Part shown: one piece after another, positions 33,973 through 43,420 of the stretch
Layout of the letters: every line of letters begins with the position of its first letter
Numbering within the stretch: position 1 is the first letter of the stretch
Source: Bacillota bacterium
GTDB lineage: Bacteria; Bacillota; Clostridia; Saccharofermentanales; Fastidiosipilaceae
Length of the DNA stretch: 64,000 nucleotides
Assembly (NCBI GenBank): GCA_030057555.1
Contig: JASGUU010000064.1
Coordinates: 26,645 to 90,644, forward strand
Direction of reading: 5' to 3'
Notes under the pieces: model-generated
What the model saw: only the letters and a program-made list of their open reading frames with translations
Told to the model about the DNA's origin: nothing
Databases searched by the model: none
Translations under genes and position numbers: made by a program

Positions 33973-35058
33973 ATGAAACTGCGTATTTGCGGCCGCGCAC
34001 TACCGCGGCTCATTCTGCCCCTGCTGCTGGTTGTGACGCTGCTCGCCGGCTGTTCGGGAACAGCGGCGACCACCACGGCCGCGCCGACAACGGCGGCTCC
34101 CGAAACCACGGCCGGACTCGAAACGGAGAAGGCCCGGCCCACCGACGACCGCGTCTGGAAGATCGGCATTTCCCAGTATGTCGAACACAACGCGCTCGAT
34201 GCAGCACGCGAGGGCTTCCTCGCCGGTCTGGCCAGGCATGGCATCAGCGAAGAGGCGAAGAACCTCGACCTGCGCATCGACAACGCCCAGAACGATGCTT
34301 CCAATGCCAACACCATCGCCGATCAGTATGCATCGGCCGATCTGGACCTGATTCTCGCCATCGCCACCCCCTCCGCCCAGGCCATGGCCAATGCGGTGAA
34401 GGATATCCCGATTCTCGTGACTGCGGTCACCGACCCGGCCGCTTCCGGCATTGTGGCCTCGAACGACAAACCCGGCGGCAATGTCAGCGGAACGTCCGAC
34501 CTCAACCCCGTCAAGGAGCAGATGGCTCTGATCAGTCAGCTGCTGCCCGATGCGAAGCGCGTCGCCATCATGTATGCAGCCTCCGAAGCGAACTCAGTCA
34601 TTCAGGGTGACATGGCCGAAGCGGAAGCGGCGGCGCTGGGGCTCGAGACCGAGACCCTCACGGTTCCTTCGAGCAACGAGCTGCAGCAGGTCGTGCAGTC
34701 CGCCGTCGGGAAGTTCGACGCGATCTATCTGCCTACGGACAACCTCTTTGCCGCGAACTGCGCGCTGGTCGGACAGATTGCCATTGAAGCCAAACTGCCC
34801 GTGATCACCGGTGAGGAAAACATGATGCAGGCCGGCGGACTCGCCACGGTCTCGCTCGACTACTACCGTCTCGGCGAACAGACGGCTGACATGGCGGCGA
34901 AGATCCTGCTCGAGGGCGCTGTTGTCGGTGACATGCCCATTGAATATCAGACCAATGCCGTGACCATTCTCAATCAGGTCTTTGCCGATGCGATCGGCTA
35001 TACCTTCCCCGCGGATCTGCTCGAAACGGCAACTGTGTACACCGGCGAAGGAAAATAG
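33973..35058 (+). CDS. ABC transporter substrate-binding lipoprotein (TrpX-like, 361 aa)
   Basis: Extracellular binding protein. A lipoprotein signal peptide (LILPLLLVVTLLAGCSG, lipid-modified Cys near residue 26) is followed by a Thr/Ala-rich linker. The DUF534/Peripla_BP type core then follows (VWKIGISQYVEHNALDAAREGF; NLDLRIDNAQND; ILVTAVTDPAASGIV; GTSDLNPVKEQMALI; YLPTDNLFAAN; DYYRLGEQTADMAAKILLEG). This family is paired with permease and ATPase genes as here, and several members import tryptophan or other aromatic compounds; the ligand here is unproven. The start follows GGAGGAAA. Confidence 0.9.
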   Translation: MKLRICGRALPRLILPLLLVVTLLAGCSGTAATTTAAPTTAAPETTAGLETEKARPTDDRVWKIGISQYVEHNALDAAREGFLAGLARHGISEEAKNLDLRIDNAQNDASNANTIADQYASADLDLILAIATPSAQAMANAVKDIPILVTAVTDPAASGIVASNDKPGGNVSGTSDLNPVKEQMALISQLLPDAKRVAIMYAASEANSVIQGDMAEAEAAALGLETETLTVPSSNELQQVVQSAVGKFDAIYLPTDNLFAANCALVGQIAIEAKLPVITGEENMMQAGGLATVSLDYYRLGEQTADMAAKILLEGAVVGDMPIEYQTNAVTILNQVFADAIGYTFPADLLETATVYTGEGK

Positions 35059-35065
35059 GCTTTTC

Positions 35066-35980
35066 ATGAGTGGTCTGCTGAATTCCATTCTCGCTGCGAC
35101 AGCCCAGGGTCTGCTCTGGGCTGTCATGGCGCTCGGTCTCTACATCACCTACCGTCTGCTGAACTTCTCGGACCTGACGGTTGACGGCTCCTTCGCCACC
35201 GGCGGAGCCATCACCGCAGTGGTGATCACTTCCGGGGGCTCGCCACTGGCCGCGATGGGTCTGGCCCTTATTGGCGGCATTCTCGCCGGCTTCGTAACCG
35301 GTTTTCTGAATACGCGCATGCGCATTCCGGCTCTGCTGTCGTCGATCCTGACCCAGATTGCCCTCTATACCATCAATCTGCGAATCATGGCAAAGCCCAA
35401 CATCCCCCTGCTGAACCAGCGGACACTGTTCTCGCTCCTGCAGGACATGGGACTCGGGCGCATCGGGACCGGACTCGTCAACGGCCTGGTCGCGGCGACG
35501 CTGACCGCGGTGGCGATGTACTGGTTCTTTGGCTCTGAGATCGGCGCGGCTATCCGTGCGACCGGCAACAATCCGGCCATGGTGCGTGAACTGGGCGCCA
35601 ACACACAGACCACGACACTCATCGGACTGATGCTGGCGAATGGTCTGGTGGCGCTGAGCGGCAGCCTCGTATCGCAGCAGCAGGGTTTCGCGGATGTCGG
35701 GATGGGTCTCGGCGCGATCGTCATCGGGCTGGCGTCGATCATCATCGGAGAGGTGCTGCTGCCGTCGACGACATTCTGGATGCGTCTCGTCGGAGTTGTG
35801 GCGGGCTCGGTGATCTATCGCATCGTCATCACACTGGTGCTTGAGATTCCGGGCATCAAGTCCTACGACCTGCGCCTGTTTACGGCAATCATCGTGGCAC
35901 TCGCGCTCTGGCTGCCGCAGGTAACAGCGGCGTGGCGACAGCGTCGCGGGCGGAAGGGACAGGATGAAGAACATGCTTAA
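35066..35980 (+). CDS. ABC transporter permease (TrpY-like, 304 aa)
   Basis: Membrane subunit with about eight to nine hydrophobic segments in the LivH/BPD_transp_2 style (QGLLWAVMALGLYITYRLLNFSDLTVDGSF; AIRATGNNPAMVRELGAN; LIGLMLANGLVALSGSLVSQQQGF; GAIVIGLASIIIGEVLL). The start lies 7 bp after the binding-protein stop with GAAGGAAA upstream. It overlaps the ATPase gene by 17 bp. The RVATGNN-type loop is where the ATPase should dock. Confidence 0.92.
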   Translation: MSGLLNSILAATAQGLLWAVMALGLYITYRLLNFSDLTVDGSFATGGAITAVVITSGGSPLAAMGLALIGGILAGFVTGFLNTRMRIPALLSSILTQIALYTINLRIMAKPNIPLLNQRTLFSLLQDMGLGRIGTGLVNGLVAATLTAVAMYWFFGSEIGAAIRATGNNPAMVRELGANTQTTTLIGLMLANGLVALSGSLVSQQQGFADVGMGLGAIVIGLASIIIGEVLLPSTTFWMRLVGVVAGSVIYRIVITLVLEIPGIKSYDLRLFTAIIVALALWLPQVTAAWRQRRGRKGQDEEHA

Positions 35981-36767
35981 ACTGGTCGGAGTACGAAAGA
36001 CCTTCGGGTTCGGCACCCTGGACGAGAATCACGTCCTGCGCGGAATTGACCTGACCATCGATGCCGGCGATTTCGTCTCGGTCATCGGCGGCAACGGAGC
36101 CGGAAAATCCACTCTGCTCAATATCATCAGCGGGGTCTTCCAGCCAGATGTTGGGCAGGTTCTGCTCGGCGACCGCGACATCACCCGCATGCCGGAGTAC
36201 AAGCGGGCGGCCTTTTTCGGACGGGTCTTCCAGGATCCGGCCCAGGGAACGGCAGCCGACATGGAGATCAGCGAAAACCTGGCCATGGCCTCGATGCGCG
36301 GCAAGCGCCGCGGCCTGCGCCAGAACCTCAAGAAGAGCCAGTTCCCCATCTTCCGCGAGCGCCTCGCCATGCTCGAGCTGGGACTGGAGGATCGTCTGCA
36401 CCAGCGCGTGCGGCATCTCTCCGGCGGCCAGCGTCAGGCGCTGACGCTGCTGATGGCGACACTGGTGGAGCCGCAGGTTCTGCTGCTGGACGAGCACACG
36501 GCTGCGCTCGACCCGAAGACCGCCATAAAGGTTATGGAGGTCACCCAGCGCCTCGTCAGCACCCTCAAGCTCACCACCCTCATGATCACGCACAACATGC
36601 AGCAGGCCATCCGCTACGGCAACCGACTCGTCATGCTCCATGCGGGAGAGATCATTCTCGATGTCCGTGACAAGGAGAAGGAAAACCTGACGGTTGAGGA
36701 CCTGCTACGGCAGTTCTCCCGTGTCACCGGTGATGAAGGGGTCAGTGACCGCCTCCTCCTCGGCTAG
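35964..36767 (+). CDS. ABC transporter ATP-binding protein (TrpZ-like, 267 aa)
   Basis: Cytoplasmic ATPase of the importer. Walker A GGNGAGKST at residues 42-50, Q-loop in FGRVFQDPAQGT, signature LSGGQRQALTLLMA, Walker B VLLLDEHTAALDPKT, and switch His in LMITHNMQQA are all intact. The last 63 bp run antisense into the coding 3' end of the gene at 36705-37811, so the two convergent genes overlap tail to tail and no terminator separates them. Confidence 0.95.
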   Translation: MKNMLKLVGVRKTFGFGTLDENHVLRGIDLTIDAGDFVSVIGGNGAGKSTLLNIISGVFQPDVGQVLLGDRDITRMPEYKRAAFFGRVFQDPAQGTAADMEISENLAMASMRGKRRGLRQNLKKSQFPIFRERLAMLELGLEDRLHQRVRHLSGGQRQALTLLMATLVEPQVLLLDEHTAALDPKTAIKVMEVTQRLVSTLKLTTLMITHNMQQAIRYGNRLVMLHAGEIILDVRDKEKENLTVEDLLRQFSRVTGDEGVSDRLLLG

Positions 36768-37811
36768 CCTGGGCGACAGGTACTCCAGCTCCGTCTCGTA
36801 GTAGACGAGCCTGGTCTCCAGCAGAGGACTCGCGGGCACGAGCAGCAGACCCGCACGCAGTTCCGTACGAGCCGCCTCGAGAGCGGCTCTTTTCTCGTCC
36901 GTACGGGCATCCGGACCTGCCATGGCGGCTGCCGCATCTGCCCGTTCGAGATAGTGACGCTCGGTCAGCCCCAGATAGCGGGCGTATTCACTGACATAGA
37001 GCACTTCGTCGGGTTCCTGCTGCCGGGCGTTGCGCAGCCGCAGCAGAGCCGAGCCGTATTCGCCACGGCTGAGATCGCTGAGGCAGGCGTCCAGCGTCGC
37101 CTGGCGGCGATGGCGGATACGGGCGGCATCGAGCTCGGCCTCCAGCTCCGCGATGAGGGCCTGTCCGGGAATGAGCCGCTCGGCTGTCTCGAGTCGCAGG
37201 GCTGCCACATCGAGGCGTTCGGCCTCGAGGGCTTCACGGACCACGCGCCGCGTCTGGCTGAGATAGCGGCCGCGCAGATCACCGAGACGCACCTGGGCGA
37301 TCTCGTAGCGCGGGTCGAGCAGCGGGACGGCCTCGTAGGCGAGGATGGCGGCACCCAGCTCCCCCTCTGCGACATGGCCCTCGGCCTCGCTGAACGCGGC
37401 CTGTGAGCGCTCGAGTACGGCCAGTTCGGCGGCCATGCGCTCGATGAGGGCGCTGTCGCGCAGCAGCCCGGCTTCCCGCATCCGGTCGAAGGCCGCCTCG
37501 AGTCCGGCGGCATCGAGCCGCCCGGTGGCGAAGTCCTCCTTCAGCCGCTCGAGCTGCTGTACGGCGAGATCCTGGGCCTCACGCTCAAGCTGTGGTTCAC
37601 CGCGGATCTCCTCGACAAACCAGCGGCCCGCCGCCTCGTAGTCGCCGGCGCGCAGACTGGCATGGTAGCGGCCCAGTTGTGGATTCAGCGCACCGTAGCG
37701 CAGCAGGGCGAAATAGGTGAGCAGCAGGACCGCCAGCAGCACGACCACAACGGCAACGATGGGCGTCACGTCGCGCAGCTTTCTCGTATCGAGTCCAGCG
37801 CGGCGTTTCAC
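36705..37811 (-). CDS. Membrane-anchored helical protein of unknown function (368 aa)
   Basis: I do not recognise the family. One N-terminal membrane helix (PIVAVVVVLLAVLLLTYFALL, about 16-37, given as hydrophobic core) anchors a long, nearly all-helical soluble part rich in Ala, Leu, Glu and Arg. TPR-like or coiled-coil repeats are suggested by patterns such as YHASLRAGDYEAAGRWFVEE and YEAVPLLDPRYEIAQVRLGDL. Because Asn is inside, the extracytoplasmic orientation is likely. Its start overlaps the upstream 666-aa gene by 4 bp. The pair looks like two related components of one complex, downstream of ilvA. Confidence 0.7.
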   Translation of the reverse strand: MKRRAGLDTRKLRDVTPIVAVVVVLLAVLLLTYFALLRYGALNPQLGRYHASLRAGDYEAAGRWFVEEIRGEPQLEREAQDLAVQQLERLKEDFATGRLDAAGLEAAFDRMREAGLLRDSALIERMAAELAVLERSQAAFSEAEGHVAEGELGAAILAYEAVPLLDPRYEIAQVRLGDLRGRYLSQTRRVVREALEAERLDVAALRLETAERLIPGQALIAELEAELDAARIRHRRQATLDACLSDLSRGEYGSALLRLRNARQQEPDEVLYVSEYARYLGLTERHYLERADAAAAMAGPDARTDEKRAALEAARTELRAGLLLVPASPLLETRLVYYETELEYLSPRLAEEEAVTDPFITGDTGELP

Positions 37812-39808
37812 GGCAGCACCTCGAGGGAGAACTCAACCTGCCAGGCGAAGGCGGCCACGGGCCTGACCGGCACTCCGTCCGCGTCCAGCTCCATGCAGCA
37901 GACGCTGAGGCGGCGGCCCGGATACGGGAGAGCGAAGGTAAACTCACGGTTCTCCTCTTCCGTGAGCCTGGAGGACCAGACCAGCTGTTCATTGAGGCAA
38001 AGTCCGACCACGAGTTCGTGACCGGCCGCGAGGCGCCGGACGGCGGCACTGTGGGCATCGGGACCGGTCGGCGCCACCGGGCGCAGGCTGCCGCGCAGGG
38101 CCACGAGCTCCGCCTCGCTCGCCCATTCCGCTACGCTTCCGGCGGCCATGAGCCAGCGCGTGGGAGCGGGCGGCAGTTCGGTCGGCGCCGTCGGCTCCGA
38201 AACCGCCGGCAGCGTCCGGACGGTATCACCCAGGGCCTGCAGCTGCATGAGATCGCGCCAGGGAACGGCAGAGAGAGTCCGTTCACGGGCGCTTGCCCGG
38301 GCCTGGCTGCGCTCATAGCGTTCGGGCCAGTTGAGGTCGGCATCGGCAGTCAGCTCGCCGGTCACTGTGATGCCCAGACTGGTGTTGGCGACAAGCTGCT
38401 TTTCCTCTCCGTCCCGGCCGCTGAGCAGCGACAGCGAGAGGGGCTCGCCGGCCGCGAGCGGCAGGCTCAGCCCGGTTGTGAGCCCGGGTACGAGGGGCTG
38501 GCTGCTGCGCACATATGCGCCGCTGCGGGCGCGAAGGCGAACCGGCTCCGCAGGCAGGACACCGTCGCTGCTCACCTGAATCTCAAGCGTCAGCGTCGAG
38601 GCCGTCAGCGGCATTTCCGGGATCACCAGACCTCCGGTAGCGTAGTCGTACGGGGGCGGCCAGAGTACGAGAGAGCCATCCGGCGCAGTGATTTCGGGCG
38701 GGCAGACCGAGGCGAGCTTCTCGCGACAGGCTGCCAGCAGCTCCCGGGCGGTGTTGCGCAGCAGTTCGGCATCCGGATAGCGGACGAGCGGCTCAAGCAG
38801 CAGAGCGAGGGCCGCCTCCGCCTGATCCGTGGCCTGCAGGCGGTCGCTTTCGGTGAGGAGCTGCTCGGAGTACTGATCCAGCAGGCGCTGACGACTGAAG
38901 TGCAGCGTACGCAGGTCGGCATTGATGTTCGTCTGCGCCAGCGGATGCTGTCCCTCGCTGGTCGTGCCATCACGGATAAGCCGCTCCAGATAGGTGATTG
39001 CGGCCTCGAGGCGGGCGATGGCGGTATCGAGCTCGCCCGCCTGCTCCAGGCGCTCGACCTCGGCGAGGATGGCCGTGCGGTAGGAAAGGTCGCTGACCGC
39101 CAGCAGTTCACTCAGACGTTCGGCGAGCTCACGGTCGCCCGGGAGCTCCTTGCGTGCGGCACTGACGAGGTCAATGGCTCCGAGCAGATTATCCGCGGCG
39201 AGCTCTTCGCTCGCGGCCAGGATTTCACGTCGATAGGCGCGGCGCACCTGCTCCGTGTGCTCCGCCAGCCGTGACTCGGGAACGTCGCCGGGGAGGACTT
39301 CGGCATAGGCCGCGAGGGCTTCGAGGTGGAGGTCCAGGGCGGCTGCGGCCTCGGCGTAGTGCCAGGCGCGGCGCGAGACGGCATGGCGTTTCAGGCTGTT
39401 CTTGATCTCATTCAGAGCCTGGGCAGGAATGAAAATGCCGCTGTCTTCGAGGGCCTGTACACGGCTGCGGGCGGCCTCCGCGGGCAGACTGGCGGCGACA
39501 TAGGCGCGCTCGATGCGGCGCAGGGCGGCCAGTGTCAGGCGCTCGGACTCGGCTCGCAGCTCGGGGTCTCCGTGCAGATCGGAAAAGTAGATGCGGCGGG
39601 CAGTGGGGTAGTCGTGGCGCTCGAGGGCGGCGCGGAACAGCTCGAGGGGCGGACGGTCGCTCTGGGGGGCGAGCTGCAGGCCGAAGGCGGGCAGCAGCAG
39701 AGCCACAAGCAGCAGGCTGACAAGGGCGGCACGCAGGCGGACAGGGAGCCGGCGTCCGGATCGGGGAGCCGTGGCGGTCCTAGTAAATGGAAGTCGAAAG
39801 CGTGACAT
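37808..39808 (-). CDS. Large exported or membrane-anchored helical-repeat protein (666 aa)
   Basis: No family recognised. An N-terminal basic stretch and hydrophobic segment (LRAALVSLLLVALLLPAFGL, about 25-44) could be a signal anchor. Residues ~50-400 are helical and TPR-like (FRAALERHDYPTARRIYFSDL; YAEAAAALDLHLEALAAYAEVL). Residues ~410-660 look beta-rich (TLTLEIQVSSDGVL; LVANTSLGITVTGELT; FTFALPYPGRRLSVCCMELDADG). The helical half resembles the neighbouring 368-aa protein in style, so the two may share ancestry. The start overlaps the ilvA stop by 29 bp, hence one transcript with ilvA. Confidence 0.7.
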   Translation of the reverse strand: MSRFRLPFTRTATAPRSGRRLPVRLRAALVSLLLVALLLPAFGLQLAPQSDRPPLELFRAALERHDYPTARRIYFSDLHGDPELRAESERLTLAALRRIERAYVAASLPAEAARSRVQALEDSGIFIPAQALNEIKNSLKRHAVSRRAWHYAEAAAALDLHLEALAAYAEVLPGDVPESRLAEHTEQVRRAYRREILAASEELAADNLLGAIDLVSAARKELPGDRELAERLSELLAVSDLSYRTAILAEVERLEQAGELDTAIARLEAAITYLERLIRDGTTSEGQHPLAQTNINADLRTLHFSRQRLLDQYSEQLLTESDRLQATDQAEAALALLLEPLVRYPDAELLRNTARELLAACREKLASVCPPEITAPDGSLVLWPPPYDYATGGLVIPEMPLTASTLTLEIQVSSDGVLPAEPVRLRARSGAYVRSSQPLVPGLTTGLSLPLAAGEPLSLSLLSGRDGEEKQLVANTSLGITVTGELTADADLNWPERYERSQARASARERTLSAVPWRDLMQLQALGDTVRTLPAVSEPTAPTELPPAPTRWLMAAGSVAEWASEAELVALRGSLRPVAPTGPDAHSAAVRRLAAGHELVVGLCLNEQLVWSSRLTEEENREFTFALPYPGRRLSVCCMELDADGVPVRPVAAFAWQVEFSLEVLP

Positions 39809-41015
39809 GGGCTTCGAAGCCCGCTTCCCGCAGCCGCTGCATGATCTCGCTGCGATGTTCGGGGCCGAAGGCTTCCAGCGTGACTTTCAGTTCCACGGCG
39901 GCGTGCCGGTTGATGCTGACAAACTGGTTGTGGTCGAGGCGGATGATGTTGCCCCGGGCAGAGGCGACGACATGGGCGACGCGCTCGAGCTCTCCGGGCT
40001 TGTCCGGGAGCAGGACGGAGAAGGTGAAGATGCGGTTACGGGCTATGAGGCCGTGCTGGATCAGGGAGGAGAGGGTGATGACATCCATGTTGCCGCCGCT
40101 GAGCACGGCTACGACGCAGGTATCCTCCGAGAATTCGAGCTCGCGCAGGGCGGCCAGCGAGAGGAGGCCGGCGTTTTCGACGAGCAGCTTGTGCTGCTCG
40201 AGCATGTCGAGAAAGACCGGAACCAGGCGGTCGTCGGGGACGGTAACAACGCCGTCGAGGCAGCGCTCGAGATAGGGGAAGAGACGCTCTCCCGGGTGCT
40301 TGACTGCGACACCATCGGCGATGGTGTCAAGCTGCGGCAGCGTAATCGGGTGACCGGCGCGCAGCGAGGCGGCCAGGCTGGCGGCGCCTGAGGGCTCTAC
40401 GCCGATAACGCGGATGTCGGGCTTCAGCTGCTTGGCGAGGACGGCTACACCGGTGGCGAGACCGCCGCCGCCGACCGGAACCAGAATGACATCGGTCTCG
40501 GGCAGCTCCTCGAGGATTTCATAGACCATTGTACCCTGGCCGCAGGCGACATCGAGGTCGTCAAAGGGATGGACGAAGACCTGGCCGCCCTCATCGGCGA
40601 GGCGCAGGGCCTCGGCGCAGGCGTCGTCGAAGGTCGCACCGTGCAGGATGACATGGGCGCCGTAGGCGAGGGTGTTGTTGACCTTGACGAGCGGTGTCGC
40701 CTCGGGCATCACAATGGTAACGTCAATGTCCCGGGCACGGCCCGCATAGGCCAGACCCTGGGCATGGTTCCCCGCGGAGGCCGTGATCAGGCCGTGGGAG
40801 GCCTCCTCTTCGCTGAGCAGGGCGACACGGGCGCTGGCACCGCGGATCTTATAGGAGCCGGTGCGCTGCAGATTCTCGGGCTTGAGATAGACCCTGCAGC
40901 CGTAGAGCCTGGAAAAATGCGGTGAGCTGACCAGCGGGGTGGCCTGAATGGCGGGGGCAATGGCCTCCCGCGCGGCGGCAAAGCGTTCCGGACTCAGTGC
41001 TTCGTGTACGGCCAT
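39780..41015 (-). CDS. ilvA: Threonine ammonia-lyase with C-terminal ACT domain
   Basis: Deaminates threonine to 2-oxobutyrate, the entry step to isoleucine. The 411-aa protein has PLP-binding Lys56 in GSYKIRGA, the ASAGNHAQGLA loop, the glycine-rich phosphate-binding VGGGGLATG, and a C-terminal ACT domain (FTFSVLLPDKPGELERVAHVV). Length and architecture match the single-ACT type (often catabolic or valine/isoleucine-insensitive forms), not the two-ACT biosynthetic enzyme. GGGAGGGAA precedes the ATG. No other ilv gene is in the window; it heads an operon with the two unknown membrane proteins. Confidence 0.95.
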   Translation of the reverse strand: MAVHEALSPERFAAAREAIAPAIQATPLVSSPHFSRLYGCRVYLKPENLQRTGSYKIRGASARVALLSEEEASHGLITASAGNHAQGLAYAGRARDIDVTIVMPEATPLVKVNNTLAYGAHVILHGATFDDACAEALRLADEGGQVFVHPFDDLDVACGQGTMVYEILEELPETDVILVPVGGGGLATGVAVLAKQLKPDIRVIGVEPSGAASLAASLRAGHPITLPQLDTIADGVAVKHPGERLFPYLERCLDGVVTVPDDRLVPVFLDMLEQHKLLVENAGLLSLAALRELEFSEDTCVVAVLSGGNMDVITLSSLIQHGLIARNRIFTFSVLLPDKPGELERVAHVVASARGNIIRLDHNQFVSINRHAAVELKVTLEAFGPEHRSEIMQRLREAGFEAHVTLSTSIY

Positions 41016-41047
41016 TGTTCCCTCCCGGCAGCTAAACGAGATACCAG

Positions 41048-41075
41048 ATTATAACGCATTGACGGGTTCTGCCAG
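41048..41075 (-). promoter_or_regulatory. ilvA promoter
   Basis: On the minus strand CTGGCA (41070-41075) and consensus TATAAT (41048-41053) are 16 bp apart. The leader is short (about 25 nt), leaving no room for a T-box or attenuator. Confidence 0.65.
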
Positions 41076-41305
41076 CGACCGGCATGTACATCCGCTCCGG
41101 ATGGTGCCAGACAGCCTCGTCCACCCGCAGCGCCTGCTGTTCAAACCGGGCTGACGCCAGGGAAACGGACACCACGCTCCGGAGCAGAAAGGCTTCCACA
41201 AAAGCCTCTCCCCCGCAGCTGCCGCTGTAGTACACTCAAAATCAAAGGGAGAAAGCAGTTCCTGAAGCCATGGGGAACCTGTACTTCAAGCAAAGGAGAA
41301 ACGCT

Positions 41306-42763
41306 ATGACCAAACAAGAGGCGGACTGGGCCCGGCTGGGCTACGAAGTGGATGCCGCCAGTGAGCATGAAGCCGCCGGCAGCCGCTACGCCCTGCTCCG
41401 CAACGACAGCGGCGATGGTCTGCTGGTCACGGGCGACGCCGCCCGCCGGTTCACCCCGGCCGCCGCGGATCTCGACGGCCGCGAAGCTGCCTCGCCCTGG
41501 TGCGTCGCGGCCCTGACACCGGAAACGGCAGAGCTGCTGATGCAGGCCTTCCCCTGGACACGCCCGGTACGCCGGGATCAGCGCCGCTTTTCCTATGGCA
41601 TGGGCGACCGCATCGACTGTGCCACCCCCGCACAGCTCGAAGCCATCGCCAGCTACCCCGTCTTCCCCATCTTCGCCCAGCAGTCCATACGCGAACTGCA
41701 GCTGACCCGGCGCAGCTTCCCCGACGTGATTGCCGCTGCCGCCTTCGCCGTCTTTGCCGCCGACTACCGCGAAGGCTACGGTGCCGACGGCGACCACCTG
41801 AAGACCCTCTCCGAAATTGACCTGGCACTGGATGCCGGCTGCACCATGATCACACTCGACTGTTCGGAGAGGATTGATACGACCATCGCCGGGCTCGACC
41901 GCGACGCCCGCCGCCAGCGCTGGCAGAAGCTGCCGGAGGATGTCCGCCGCCATTACCTCGACAACTATGCCGACCGCGACTATCCCTTTATCGGCCACAT
42001 CCCGCGCAGCGAAGTCGAGCGCATCGTCCTCGTCTTCCATCGCGCCATCGATCTGGCTCAGGAAGCATGGGAGCATATACGGAAGCGCGGCTGCGAGGTC
42101 GACTTCGAACTCTCGATCGACGAAACGGTACAGGCGACAACTCCGCTCGAGCACTACCTCATCGCCCGCGAGACAAGCCGGCGCGGTGTCAGGCTCTCCA
42201 CCGTCGCCCCGCATTTCTCCGGCGAATTCGAGAAGGGCCTTGACTACATCGGCGACACCGCCACCTTCCGACGCGAGCTCGAAAGCCACCAGGCCATCGC
42301 CGAAATCCTCGGCTACCGCCTGAGCCTGCATTCGGGCTCGGATAAATTTCGCGTCTTCCCGCACTTCGGCGCCGTCACCTCGCAGGCCGCCCACGTCAAG
42401 ACCGCCGGCACCAACTGGCTCGAAGCTCTGCGCGTTGTTGCCGTCTGCGACCCCGCACTTTTCCGCCGCAGCCTCGAATATGCCATCACCGCCCGCCCCG
42501 AGGCCGAGCGCTACTACCGTGTGACTTCGCGCGTTGAGGAGATTCCCGTACTCTCCGAGGTGGCCGACGACGATCTCGCCGCCCTCGTCGACGCCCCGGC
42601 CTCACGCCAGACCCTGCACATCACCTATGGACAGCTGCTGCACGAGCCCTGGTTCCGCGTGCCCTTCTTCAGCCTGCTGCGCCGTGAGGCCGGGCACTAC
42701 ACCACATTTTTGACACGCCACACCCGCCGCCATCTCGACGCCCTCGGGCTCAGACGCAGCTAG
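41306..42763 (+). CDS. uxaE: Tagaturonate epimerase family protein (UxaE-like, 485 aa)
   Basis: UxaE interconverts D-tagaturonate and D-fructuronate in galacturonate (pectin) use. Family features seen are YGADGDHLKTLSEIDLALDAGC, FELSIDETVQATTPLEHY, VRLSTVAPHFSGEFEKGLDYIGD and LSLHSGSDKFRVFPHFG, which carry likely metal and substrate ligands. The start at 41306 follows CAAAGGAG; an earlier in-frame ATG (41270) has no ribosome binding site. No other uronate genes are adjacent, so substrate assignment rests on the family alone. A strong hairpin follows the stop. Confidence 0.85.
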   Translation: MTKQEADWARLGYEVDAASEHEAAGSRYALLRNDSGDGLLVTGDAARRFTPAAADLDGREAASPWCVAALTPETAELLMQAFPWTRPVRRDQRRFSYGMGDRIDCATPAQLEAIASYPVFPIFAQQSIRELQLTRRSFPDVIAAAAFAVFAADYREGYGADGDHLKTLSEIDLALDAGCTMITLDCSERIDTTIAGLDRDARRQRWQKLPEDVRRHYLDNYADRDYPFIGHIPRSEVERIVLVFHRAIDLAQEAWEHIRKRGCEVDFELSIDETVQATTPLEHYLIARETSRRGVRLSTVAPHFSGEFEKGLDYIGDTATFRRELESHQAIAEILGYRLSLHSGSDKFRVFPHFGAVTSQAAHVKTAGTNWLEALRVVAVCDPALFRRSLEYAITARPEAERYYRVTSRVEEIPVLSEVADDDLAALVDAPASRQTLHITYGQLLHEPWFRVPFFSLLRREAGHYTTFLTRHTRRHLDALGLRRS

Positions 42764-42789
42764 CACCACCTTTTCTGATTGGAAGAGGC

Positions 42790-42822
42790 GGCTGAAACGC
42801 CTGTGTCTCAGGCGTTTCGGCC
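42790..42822 (+). terminator. Strong hairpin after uxaE, probable terminator
   Basis: The stem GGCTGAAACGCCTG / CAGGCGTTTCGGCC (one T-G pair) with a 5-base loop starts 27 bp after the stop. The T-run is absent (GTTCTCG), so termination strength is uncertain. Confidence 0.55.
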
Positions 42823-43205
42823 GTTCTCGATGTGGCCATCCGGCGGGTTTGCCGATACAAAGAGGTCACCATGCCGCCTGCATGGAATTTTCCTATTAGT
42901 CTGGCAGACAGGTATTGAAGAGCGGGAGTGCCAGTACCAGCCCAGTAAACCCGGCAGCGGCAGCTCCCGGGACCCGGATCGGGGCCGGCCGCGTTCTTCG
43001 ACCTGGGTAGAGAATGCCATGTGCAAAACGCACTGCAGAGAATGGCAGGAGGCACACCCGGACGGGAAGCTGATAGCCGGCTGGGGCCGCAAGGCTCTGG
43101 CAAATTCTGCCTGTCGCCAGTTCTACGACAAGAGCAAAGGCAGCTGGCGGTTGAGCATGCCAGGAGCACGGCTGGCAAGGGAAAAAGCAGCTGGCGGACT
43201 TCTGG
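42823..43205 (-). repeat. Degenerate fragment of the ~400-bp dispersed repeat
   Basis: GACCTGGGTAGAGAATGC and GTGCAAAACGCACT near 42998-43033 match the GACCTGGGTACAGTATGC-GTGAGCAAAA block of copy C. GGCCGTTCTC and CCATCCGG near 42820-42842 match its outer part. The order is that of copy C, so this would be a decayed fourth copy. No gene is supportable here. Confidence 0.45.
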
Positions 43206-43405
43206 TGGTCAAAACGAGGAGTAATCCAAAATACGATTTGGAAAAGTCCCTATCTTGACCACAAAAGGGCCATTTCTGGTCAAAACGAGGAGTAATCCAA
43301 AATACGATCTGGAAAAGTCCCCATCTTGACCACAAAGGAGCCGTTTCTGGTCAAAACGAAGAGTAATCCAAAAAACAATTTGGATTTCTCGCTATCTTGA
43401 CCACG
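43206..43405. repeat. 71-bp tandem hairpin array 1 (about 2.8 units)
   Basis: Units begin at 43206, 43277 and 43348, exactly 71 bp apart. Each reads TGGTCAAAACGAGGAGTAAT, then CCAAAA...TTTGG, then ATCTTGACCA, plus a ~15-bp spacer (CAAAAGGGCCATTTC type). The outer arms TGGTCAA / TTGACCA and inner arms TCCAAA / TTTGGA make each unit a hairpin. It is homologous to the array at 56645-56970 in the opposite orientation. It lies in the convergent gap between uxaE and an HTH gene. Confidence 0.93.
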
Positions 43406-43420
43406 AAGAAGGGTACGCGC

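Noticed and set aside
43206..43405. CRISPR array
   Set aside because: Units are 71 bp and similar along their full length; there are no short repeats separated by unique spacers and no cas genes. The same applies to 56645-56970.
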